Source of the DNA: Eimeria necatrix | Taxonomy: Eukaryota; Apicomplexa; Conoidasida; Eucoccidiorida; Eimeriidae | Direction: 5' to 3' | NCBI RefSeq assembly: GCF_000499385.1 | Contig: NW_013651811.1 | Coordinates: 124,001-188,000 of the forward strand | Length of the DNA stretch: 64,000 nucleotides | In this document: positions 15,793-25,560 of the stretch, in pieces | How the letters are laid out: each line of letters opens with the position of its first letter | Numbering within the stretch: position 1 is the first letter of the stretch | Notes under the pieces: generated by a model | Database searches by the model: none | What the model was told of the DNA's origin: nothing | What the model saw: only the letters and a program-made list of their open reading frames with translations | Made by a program: the position numbers and the translations under genes

Positions 15793-17207
15793 GTGCTGCT
15801 GTAGAAGTCGAGTTCGGGGTGTTTGCGGGCGAAGGCGGGGGTCCACTTGGGCCTTCCGTCTTCGTAGAAAAGTCCAAAAGCGTTTTCGAATTTGTTTCCA
15901 TGTTCAATTTCGAACTTGAAGTTTTCGTCGAAAGCTTCGAAGAGAAAGACCGGCAGCGGCAGCCCCTGCTGCCGCACTTTGTCGCTGCGCGCCTCCACCA
16001 GGTGCAGCCCCAGGGCCCTCCGAATAACGTTTTTATAAAAGTTGAAAGAATTCAAAACACTTGCTTGGGGGGCCCCCCAACTAGGCCACCCCGTTTCTCC
16101 CACCCAAAGGTCCAGCTTCTCGAAGCCCTCTTTGCAAAGAGCCACTCGGTGCATGTCCACTTGCATGTCGAAGTTGAAGTAGTAGCTGAAACTCCCGTCT
16201 GCGGGCGGCGGGGGCCCCCTGGGGGCCCCCACTGCAAGCGCGGGGGGGATGTGGCCCCCCATGGCAGCAAACCAAGAGTAAATGTTGACTAAGAAAGGGG
16301 CGGGGGGAGTCTGGGAAAGGAGAAAGGCCCAGAGCTGGCGCAGCAAAGGCAAAACTGCTGGCCTGTAAGTAGACACGCAGGGAGTCCAGGGGTTTTGAGA
16401 CATGTTTAAAATGCCTCCATTCAAAGCTGAAGTCACTGGGATCGATCCCAACCCCACAGCCTGCAGCGCAGCCTTGACGTTGCGCAGCGCAGGCAGCAGC
16501 AGCGCGGGGGCCCCCAGGGCCCCACACTCCCCGCGGGCAGCCCACTGGGCCGTTTTGATACAAATGAGGGGCTCGTTGCCCACTATGACCAGCCGCAGGA
16601 TAGCAGCAAAGGGCAGCAGCTGCTGCTGCACCACTGCAGCAGCACGGGCCGGGGAAGCAGCAAGCGCGGGCAGCAGGCGGTTCGGCAGCCCCACGTACAC
16701 CCGCGCGCGGTGTCCGTACACCGCAAATATTGCACTCAACCCGTCGGGAGAAAAGGTCTTTATGTGGTGCAAATTATTTCTTTTCAAAATCCCAAAAAGC
16801 TTCTCCCGAGGCAGCCGCAGCCTCGAGTACTTGTCCGACCAGTTCACCCCCACGAAGGCCCGTGCTGCTGCTGCTGCTGCGTCGCACTGCGGCGCGCAGC
16901 AGCAGGGGTGTGGGGCCCCACACTCGTGCGGGTCTTCTTTGCCCCACGGATCCGGGCACACGAACCCGCAGTTTTGCTGCTTCGTTTGCTGCGGAGTCTG
17001 CTGCAGTTCGTAGCGGCAAAAGGGCTCCCCCGAGCAGCAGCAAATGTTGCCAAACACTGCAACCAGCAGCAGCAGCAGCAGCTCAAACCCCACACACCTG
17101 CGCCGGCACGCAAACAACCCGCAGCAGCAGCAGCAGCACACACCCATCCTGCACACCCGGCAACTCCCACACTCGCCTCCCGCGCATAATCCACTGCAGA
17201 CCCACAC
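15018..17207 (-). CDS. Glycoside hydrolase family 17 protein (beta-1,3-glucanase type)
   Basis: Read as 729 residues. The N-terminus has a Cys-rich hydrophobic stretch (FELLLLLLVAVFG, residues 41-53), a signal peptide or anchor; Met21 (17147) is an equally good start. The GH17 barrel spans about 118-470: FVGVNWSDKYSRL, FGILKRNNLHHIKTFSPD, the acid/base block VIVGNEP (Glu212), NIYSWFAAM, the nucleophile block LWVGETGWPSWG (Glu371) and FLFEAFDENFK with Glu424 and Glu428. These correspond to the family's VGNE, GETGWP and FDENWK motifs. GH17 enzymes cut beta-1,3-glucan, which coccidia place in the oocyst wall, so a role in wall assembly or opening is the natural inference. A Gly/Pro insert lies near 327-338. 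The tail is Ser-rich, then poly-Glu, then Ala/Pro-rich; that last part may be an intron (15467-15075). Confidence 0.88.
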
Positions 17208-17217
17208 TCACAGCTCC

Positions 17218-17218
<1 letters not shown>

Positions 17219-17278
<60 letters not shown>
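17219..17278. repeat. Uninterrupted (CTG)n run upstream of the glucanase start
   Basis: About 20 perfect CTG triplets, which are (CAG)20 in the sense of the glucanase transcript, ending some 12 bases upstream of the first Met. If transcribed it lies in the 5' UTR. It is among the longest uninterrupted triplet runs in the window. Confidence 0.85.
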
Positions 17279-17279
<1 letters not shown>

Positions 17280-18039
17280 CTGCCGCTGCCGCTGGTTGAG
17301 GGCTTCTGTTGGGCTTCAGTGTGAGTTGGCACAGAGAAGCTGCGTCTTGTTTGTCTGCGCAGCTGCGTGTTGGTGCTTTTGCTTCGCCTTCTTTGAAATA
17401 AATTAAGTATTCATTTTCTTTTTAACTTTGTCTCATCTTTTGTGAAAGGAAGAGAGATGGCGAGAAACTTATAGGCTCTCTGGACAGAGGCAGTCAGCGG
17501 TGGCGGGAGGAACGCCCGGCAAAAGGCCATGAAATTGCTTCAAGTCGCGACAAAAATAAAACTTTTGATTTTAGAAAACGTTTTTTTTAAATTTAGAAAT
17601 CCAAAAAGATATATTAAAGTCCAAACAGAGGCGGCTCGGGCGCTGAGGCCCCGTCCCCCGCGTCTCCCGTGCGCAGCAGTCGAGAGGACTGCAGCCACGC
17701 CGCAAACGAGCTGGAATTAAGCCAAAAACAAGCTGGAACAAATTCAAAAGATTAAATTATTGAAATACTTTTATTATTAATTACTTGAGTCATTAAACAA
17801 ATGCAAAAAGAGGCGCGAGGCAATGGGGCCTGAGGCGCAGCGGATCGCCGCGGGTCACTTCCGGTGTATGCGTAGCTCACATTCAAGTCTGTCCGTCTGT
17901 GGACTATTTTTGCTGCAAATTTGTTTGAAATTTATTTAATTTATTAAAGCAAATTCATAGCATTCCGCTCAACATGGCAATCGTAACTGGCAGCAGCAAG
18001 CCAGTGCCTGCCACGAGCTCCGTCGCCCCACAGCTAGCC

Positions 18040-18285
18040 ACAGCAAGCCAGAGCTAACCACGGCTAGCCACAGCTAGCCACAGTTAGCCACAGCTAGCCC
18101 CAGCTAGCCACGAATAGCCAAAATTTGGCCACGGCTAACCGCAGCTAGTCACGGATGGCCTTAGCTGGCTGCAGTTAGCCGCGGCCAACCCCAGCTAGCC
18201 ACGAGTAGCCACAGCTAGCCACGGCTAGCCCCAGCTAGCCACGGCTAGCCCCAGCTAGCTGCAGCTAGCTGCAGCTAGCTGGACA
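18040..18285. repeat. GCTAGC satellite block 4 (AGCTAGCCAC unit)
   Basis: Tandem decamer AGCTAGCCAC with point variants (AGCTAGCCCC, GGCTAGCCAC) repeated about 20 times. It is related to block 2 and lies between the MUS81 3' end and the glucanase 5' end. Confidence 0.88.
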
Positions 18286-18631
18286 GCAGGAGCTGCACTA
18301 GGCCTCGGCAGGAGCGAGAGATTAAAAGCGAAATCAAAAGAGGCGGCTTGTGAAAAGGAAGAACAGAGATAAAAGACACGAGCTGTCTGTACACCCCAAG
18401 GCCGGCAGCAGCTCCCGGCTGCTGGCAGCAAAAACCAGATTTAATTTAAAATTGATTTGTAGCCACAGACTTAATAAAAAAATGCAGAATTGTGTTTTGT
18501 TTGTTCTTGAGTTTGCTTCGTTTTAATTGCCAACGACAACATGCCAAGCGCTGCGGATAAGAAGCAGCAAAAGCTGCTGCTGCTGCTGCTGCTGCTGCAG
18601 ATGCCGCAGCAGCAAGTGCCTCAAGGGCAGT

Positions 18632-19771
18632 TCAAACCTCTAGCGGATCTTCTGCTGTGCCGGCGCACCATGCAGTAGTAGCAGCAGCAGCAGCAGCAGC
18701 GGGTTGTGTTGCTGCTGGACTTAGATGCAGCAGCTCTTCCTCATCAGACTCACTGGGCGAGGGCAGCTCAAATATGCTGCATGCTGAGGCTTCTGCTGCT
18801 GCTGCCGCTGCCGCTGTTACTGTTGCTGCTGCGGCTGCTGCTGCTGCTGCTGTTGCTGCTGTTGCTGGTGCTGCTGCTATTGTGTCTCGTTGCAGCACTG
18901 GCTGCTGCGACTCTGTGTCGTGCTGCTCCGTAAAGACTTCCTCAGCAGCATCCTCAATACCCTCAGCAGCAGAAGGGGCAGCAGCAACGGGAGCAGCAGC
19001 AGCAGCAGCAGCACCAGGAGCAACAGCAGCGCTTTGCACAGGTCCGCAATAGAACTCCCTCAGAACGAAAAAAATCTGCAAAGAATGAAACAGCGGTGGC
19101 AGCGTCAAACCCTAAACTCTAAACCCTAAACCCTACGCCCTCAACCCTAAACCCTAAACCCTAAACCCTAGGGCCTACTTTGGCCAGCCTTGCGTTCCCT
19201 TTAAGCTGCGTTAATCGCTTGCCGCTGCAAAAAGAAGCGCTGGGGGTCCTCCGCTTGCTGCTGCTGCTGCTTTTCGGCGTTGCTGCAGGGGCAGGGGTAG
19301 CAGCAGGTGTGGCTGCTGCTGCTGCTGCAGAGCCTTTTTGCTGCTTCAGCTTCTGCAAAAAAGCAGCAAACAGCTCTTCTGTCTTTGCAGCGTCCAGCTC
19401 ACTACTGTTGATGCTGTTGCTGCTGCTGCTGCTGCTGCGGAAGAATCGCCGCAGCAATGCCGGGGTTTGGAAGGCAGCAGCAATCTGAAGAGCCATTGAG
19501 CAGCCGATCCCCTCAATCTGCAACAGCAGCAGCAAGCAGCAGCAGCGAAAAGTGCAGCAGCAAGAGTAACAGCAGCAGCAAGTATGGCAGGCTGCACGGC
19601 GGCCGTATAACCGCCTGAGACAATTAGCCTCGACTGCCAAGGCCTAGGGTTTAGGGTTAAGGGTTTAGGGTTTGGACTGCCGTACAGCTCTGAGCTGCAA
19701 GAAGAACATCTCTTGAGTGCTGCGCTGACTCTGTTTCCTTGTCGCATCCGCCCAAACCCTCCACAGCAGAA

Positions 19772-19806
<35 letters not shown>

Positions 19807-21598
19807 TGTTGCTGCTGCTGCTGTTGCTGCTGTTGCCAGTAAGCTGAAAGCCGCTGCTGCAGCCGCCTGTGCAGCAGCGTGAGCAGGGCGGCACTGAGGC
19901 AGAGCACGCATAGCCCCAACCCTAAACCTTAAACCCTAAACCCTAAACCCTAAACCCTTCAGCCTCATTTAAAACAGCATGAAAAGACTCACGAGTGCCG
20001 AGGGTTTGCTGCCTGCAGCACGTGGAAGCCAGAGAGCAGCAGCGCATGCACTTGCGCTGTACGGACAGCAGCAGCGTTGCGCTGCACCTGCGGGGCCGCA
20101 GCAGCAGCAACAGCAGCAGCAGAGCCCCCGCTGCTGCTGCTGCTGCTGCAGTCCCCCTCAAACAAAAATATTGCTGTCTCGATACCCAGTGTCTCCATCA
20201 GCCGCTGCTGCTGGTCTGTGTACCTGCAGAAAACACCTCCTCAGTTCTAAACCCTAAACACTAACCCCTAAACCCTAAACCCTAAACCCCTGACCCTTGA
20301 TTCTAACTGACCTGCCGTCAAGGATCGAAGCCATCAGGTCCCCTGGTGTTTTTCTTTCCACTAAGATCGGCAGCAAGTATTCGAGCTGCTGCTGCGGCTT
20401 TGCTGCTGCTCCTTCCGCTGCAGCAGCAGCAACACCAGCAGCATCTGGTCTCCAGATCCATGCAAAGTCACCCACAGGGAGGCAGCGCTGCTCTAGGGGC
20501 ACCTTGTTGCGCTGCAGCAACCGCTGCAGCAGCGTCTGCTGCTGCAGGCGCTTGCTGCGGTTGCTGCTGCCATTCCGTTCTCGCGTGTCTACCAGCAGCA
20601 GCAGCTCTGGCGGTTTGCTGCAGGCAGCAAGGACTCTTGTTGCTGCTGCTGCTGCTGCTGCCAATGCCTGAGCAGCTCGCAGCCGTTGCTGCTGAAAGCT
20701 ACCCGGAGACTCTGGTGGTGCTGCTGCTGCTGCCTCTGGGCTCCTTTCTGTTATTGTTGTTGTCGCTACTGCTGCCGCTGCTGCTGTTGCTGCTGCTTCA
20801 GCTGCTGCTGACGCTCTAACTGCTGCTGCTTTTGCTCTTGGGCTCCTTGAGGCATCTCCTCCTGCTGCTACTGGAGTGCCAGCCGCCACTGCAAGAGGAG
20901 TACCTGCTGCTGTCGCTGCCGCTGCTGTTGCCGTTGTTACAGCTGCTGCTGCAGTTGCTGTTGCTGCTGCTGCTGCTCTTGCTGCTGCTGCTGCTTTAGT
21001 TCCAGCCCGCCTGATCCTCTCAAGTAAGGGCTCTGTCACCAATGCGACGTTGCAGGCAGCTAATGCAGCAGCAGCTGCTGCTGCAGCTGACTTCTTCGGG
21101 GTTGCTGCCGCTGCACCTGCTGCCGCCGCTGCTGCTGCTGCTGCTGCTGTCGTTCCTGCCAATGAATTTACAGTGGTTGCTGATGAAGCAAGAGCAGTTG
21201 CAGCTGCAGGTGCAGCAGCAGTAGCGGCAGCAGTGGCAGCAGCAGCAGTGGAGACGCGAGCTGGTTTTGGTGCTGTTTCCCTAACTACGTCACATTCCTC
21301 GCTGCTGCTGCAGCTGCTGCTGCTGCTTTCAGCGTTGCTGCAGCAACTGCTGTTGCTGCAGCTGCTGCTTGTCTCTGTACACGGGGGGCTGGCGGATGCC
21401 AGGGGAGCAGTAACAGCAGCAGCACACCTTGCTGCTACTTCCTCACCAGTGGGGCTCAGGCCATAGCGCAGCAGCTGCTGCTGCAGCCGCTGCTGCTGCC
21501 GCTCCTGCTGCTTCTGCCGCTGCTTCTGCTGCTGCAGCGGCTGGCGCAGTATGGGTTGAGCATCCCCCAAGGGCAGCGAAACTGCTGATGCCCCCCTG

Positions 21599-21643
<45 letters not shown>

Positions 21644-22139
21644 ACGCTGCTGTGGGGATACTGCAGCAGCAACCCTTCCTGCACCAACTTCTCCGCTGCA
21701 ACGCGGAGGCTGCTAACGGCGCAGCTGATGCCCTGAAACGCAGTGTACGTACACTGCATCACCTCACGTATGCAGCAGCAGCAGCAGCGGCCACAGCAGC
21801 AGCATGAGCAGCCGCAGCGGCTACAGCAGCAGCCGCAGCGGGAGCCGCAGCGGCTCCAGCAGCAGCAGCGGCTGCAGCTACAGCAGCAGCTGCTGTAGCT
21901 ACAGCAGCAGCCTGAACGGCCGGCCAGTGAACATAGCGCTGAGGACGTGAGTGGGATGTATTTAGGGTTTAGGGTTTAGGGTTTAGGGTTTACCTGCAGC
22001 CTCAGCTTGTTGGCAGCAGCAGCAATTTGCGCCAGCCGCATGCGCCGGCGCTTAAAGAAGTGGCCGAAGCTGTACAGACACAGCAGCACCGTCCACCTGC
22101 TGCTGCAGCGGGGAGGCAGCTTCAAGGCTGCACCTCCAC

Positions 22140-22171
<32 letters not shown>

Positions 22172-23542
22172 AGGAGGGGCAGCCGGCCCCGCCTCCGCTC
22201 TGCCTCTGCAAAGGCCTCTGCCCGCTTCAGTGCTGCTACGCGGTGTCTGTGCAGCTGCAGCAGCATGTCGCTGCTGCAGTCCGGAGCAGCAGCACAAGCA
22301 GCAGCAACTGCTGCTGCTTCTGTTGCAGCAGCAGAACCACAGCCACCGGCGCCAGCAGCAGCAGCAGCAGCAGCAGAAACGGCGGAGAACAGCTTGTCAG
22401 GGTCTCGGTCTAGCGGCTCCGGAGCAGCTGCCAGAACGCTGTAGCAGCAGCAACAGCAGCAGCAGCAGCAGCAGCAGAAACACAAGATGGCGGCTTTGAA
22501 TTTAGGGCTTAGGGTTTAGAATAGAAGCACTTCTTGCGAGGGCTTTGGGCTCAACGAGCAAACCCTAAACCCTAGACTCTACCCTACAAGCGCTAAACCC
22601 TAAACCCTAAATCCTAAATCCTCAGGGGTTGCGGCTCAGCATCTCAAGAACCTGGCCGAGGGCGCAGGGTCTAGGGTTTAGGGTTTGCATATTGCTGCCT
22701 ATGAACTGTGCGTGGCAGCTCGGCAAGCAGCGTCTAGCACTCGCCAACTAGGGTTTAGGGTTTAGGGTTTAGGGTTTAGGGTTTACTGCATCAGGATGCT
22801 GGCAGTCTTCCGCCCAACTCCCCCCAGCAGCTCCGCTCGAGCCAAACCAAAGAGGGGGAGAGGGAAGCGCAGGAGCGACACGATGCCCTGCAGCCCAAAC
22901 CCTAAACCCTAAACCCTAAACCCTAAACCCTAAGCCCTAAACCCTGGGAGGCTACAACGCTAGCATGCCGCAGTAGCAGAGCCCTAGGGATCGCCAGCTG
23001 TAAACCCTAAACCCTTGAAGCTGGACTTCAAGCGCATCCTGTGCGCGCCAAATAGGGTTTGGGGTCTAAGGGTTTAGGGTTTAGGGTTTAGGGTTTACCT
23101 TTCTGTGGGCACTGGCTATGCGGAGGTCCTTCCTGAGAGTGGCGGACTTCCGCAGGCGTTGCAAAGCGACGCAAAAGCGCAAATTTAAAGGGTTGGCTCG
23201 CCGCAGGGACCGCTGCTGCTGCTGCTGCTGCTGCTGCTGCCGCTGCTGCTGCTGCCGCCCTGCTGCGAACTGTGCTGGTGCTGATGCTGAGGCCTCGCTG
23301 CTGCTGCTGCTGCTGCCAGCTGCGGCAGCCGGCTGCACACGTTTGGGAGAGGGGGAGCCAGTGGTAACAGCTTCGTGTGTCCGTTTTTTGCTGTTGCTGC
23401 TGCCGTAGCAGGCATTTGCTGCTGCTACTGCTGCTACTGCTGTTGCAGCAGCAGAACTAGCTGCTGCGGCCCCCGGTACAGTGGCAGCAGCAGCAGCTCC
23501 TTCAGCTGCAGCGCCGTCTCTATGCTCCGTGGCTTCTTCCAT
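18632..23542 (-). CDS. MUS81: MUS81 structure-specific endonuclease subunit
   Basis: Cuts branched DNA such as stalled forks and recombination intermediates, with an EME partner. Exons (minus): 23542-23099, 22887-22787, 22273-21994, 21753-20312, 20223-19993, 19893-19686, 19517-19179, 19075-18632; phases close to 1,162 residues. The N-terminal HhH joins ANPLNLRFCVALQRLRK with LLRFPLPLFGLARAELLGGV. The winged helix follows (WTVLLCLYSFGHFFKRRRMR; YTAFQGISCAVSSL). The XPF-type nuclease has LLLVDTRERN, VGDFAWIW, LVERKTPGDLMASILDGR (catalytic ERK-D) and ETLGIETAIFLFEGD. ANPRHSAALLTLLHRRLQ and the C-terminal HhH FLQLRAIEGIGCSMALQIA both cross exon joints, matching the family's RGVSGEKAAAL. It ends near LREFYCGP, then an Ala/Glu-rich tail. 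Ala, Gln and Ser runs roughly double the usual length. The 512-base second intron may hide a small exon. Confidence 0.9.
22502..23098 (-). repeat. Cluster of telomere-like tracts in MUS81 introns 1 and 2
   Basis: In the MUS81 sense, intron 1 (23098-22888) opens with GTAAACCC plus AAACCCT units and closes with about six TTTAGGG-type units before CTGCAG. Intron 2 (22786-22274) opens with GTAAACCC plus five AAACCCT units, then mixes both orientations (TTTAGGG near 22560-22620, AAACCCT again near 22500-22520) before a CTG-rich end. Intron 2 is the one resolved intron that does not follow the simple order. Confidence 0.8.
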
Positions 23543-24515
23543 TGTGACGGCCGCAGCATCAGCTGCTGCTGCTGCAGCGCTTGCTGCAGCAGCTGCAGCG
23601 GCTGCAGCAGCAGCACTTATCAGCTATTTGGCCACCAATGCAGTTGCAGCGCCATCTTCGCTGCCACGGCGGCCACTGCAGGGCTGGCCTCCTGCTATTG
23701 TCAACAGTGCTGCTGCAGCAGTATGTACATGCGTGGTTCTCTGATCAGCGGTTGCTGCTGCTGCTGCTGCTACTGCGGCTGCTGCTGCTGCTGCTGCTGT
23801 TTGCTGCCGCGAGGCATTCGTCGTGCAATATCCAGCTTCTGAAACCTCTGCGAGTGTCCCTGGCAACTGCGGTGGAGGGTTGTCGGCTGCGGTGGGGTTG
23901 TGTCTTGCTGCTGTAGAAGCGGCAGCTGCTGCTGCTGCTGCTGCATGCAGCAGCGGCGGGCCCCATTGGGTGTTGCTGCTGTTGCGGCTATAAGATAAAA
24001 GTTGCTTAAATTAGGAAGCTTATACAGATTGGGTTTTAGACCAACCAGAAGGAAAGGCACTGCGCTGCAGCAGCAGCGGCAGGAGCCGCAGCAGCAGCAG
24101 CTCCCGCGAGCAGCGGCAAATGTGAACAGCAGCAGCAGCTGCAGCAACGACTTGCAGCCCTTCTCTGCATAGCGCTCCTCAGCGCTGCTGAACTGCCTCA
24201 ATACGTTTCAGCAGCAGCAGCAGCCACAGGAGGAAGAGCAGCAGCTCCATCAAAAGTCGATAATCAGCAGCGCCGCAAGAAGCAGCAGCAGCAGCAGCGG
24301 CAGCAACGGCAGCAACCCTCGCAGACAAGCAGGGACGCCGTAAGGACTTCTATAGGGCCCTTAGGGGGAGTTTCATTACATGCAGATCAAGTCTAGCAGC
24401 AACAGCAGCAGCAGCAGCTACAGCAGTACACCGAGGAGCTGCTGCGGAGTTCTCGAGTGGAGTAACGGCAGCAGCAGCAGCAGCTGCTCGCGTCACTGCT
24501 GCTGCAGCAGCAGAA
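23543..24515. other. Divergent intergenic region between MUS81 and TFIP11
   Basis: No supported gene. Mostly CTG/GCT triplets (23560-23960), a short AT-rich segment (23985-24060) and CAG-rich sequence up to the TFIP11 start. Open frames here are repeat shadows. Both promoters must lie in this stretch, but no element is recognisable. Confidence 0.5.
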
Positions 24516-24773
24516 ATGGGGAAGAGCAGTAGACGCGCTCGCAGGAAGGAAGTAATTTATGGCTGCTTCGGCGGCAGCAGCAGCAGCGATGAGGATGTAG
24601 GCCGGCCTGCTGCTGCTGCTGCTGGGCGCAACAGCAAGCGCCGGCGGCGCCGCAGCAGTAGCCGCAGCAGCAGCGAGGATGGCGGCAGCGGTCCTATTCA
24701 GTTTGTCAAGGGTGGAGTGTTGCAGCCAGAGGACCCCAACGAGAAGAAGCAGAAGAGCAGCAGCAGCAGCAAG

Positions 24774-24818
<45 letters not shown>

Positions 24819-25276
24819 CGTCGCGATGCAGCCCCCCAGCCGTTTGAATTCGACAAGAGCCAGCTGAAGCTGTCTATCAAGAAGCCCAGCGACAAGGAGC
24901 AGCAGCAGGAGCAGCCGCAGCAGCAGTTAAGCAGCAAGGACGCGCATGTGCTGCAGCAGCTAGGGCTCGATTACTCGGAAAGCGAGGACGAAAGCAGCAG
25001 CAGGGGCGCACAGCAGCAGCAGCAGCAGCAGGACGGGGCTTCTCCCGTTTCCGGAGGCCGTTCGGATGGCGAGTCCGCATCAGCAGCAGCAGCAGCAGCG
25101 GGGTCTTCAGGCGCAGCATCTGAGGGCGGGAGCAGCGGGAGCGAAAGCAGCAGCAGCAGCAGCAGCAGCAGCGGGAGCGAGAGCGAAGGCAGCAGCAGCG
25201 GCCGGCGCAGCCGCTCCCCCGCGTTCGTGTTCAAGCGCGCCGCCGCGCAGCCGGGGGACTCCCCGGGCAGCGACCC

Positions 25277-25308
<32 letters not shown>

Positions 25309-25521
25309 GCGGCTGGGGGCAGCAGCAAATGCAGCAAGTCTACGGAAAAGGCTTCGCGCTGCTGCAGCGAATGGGCTTCAAGGGGGGAGCGCTGGGCAAA
25401 GATGGCCGCGGCCTCGTCGCCCCCATCGAAGTCAAAATCCGCAAGAAAAACAGAGCCCTTCAAAACCAGGGCGAACGTCTTCGCCCTGGCGAAAAGGGCG
25501 CAGCACCCACCAAGGCGCGCT

Positions 25522-25560
<39 letters not shown>

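Larger units (their letters stand above)
17208..18631. other. Intergenic region upstream of the glucanase and downstream of MUS81
   Basis: No supported gene. Contents: a (CTG)n run next to the glucanase start, AT-rich sequence (17390-17960), the fourth GCTAGC satellite (18040-18285) and AT-rich sequence (18420-18530). The glucanase promoter should lie in the first part. Confidence 0.55.

Noticed and set aside
22625..22745. Extra MUS81 exons between the HhH and the winged helix
   Set aside because: Candidate pieces lack a usable donor or give stops in the required phase. The direct join 22787 to 22273 is in phase and aligns with the family, so they are left in the intron.
23560..24200. Cys/Leu-rich and Ala-rich open frames upstream of TFIP11
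   Set aside because: All are alternative readings of CTG/CAG triplets without conserved segments.
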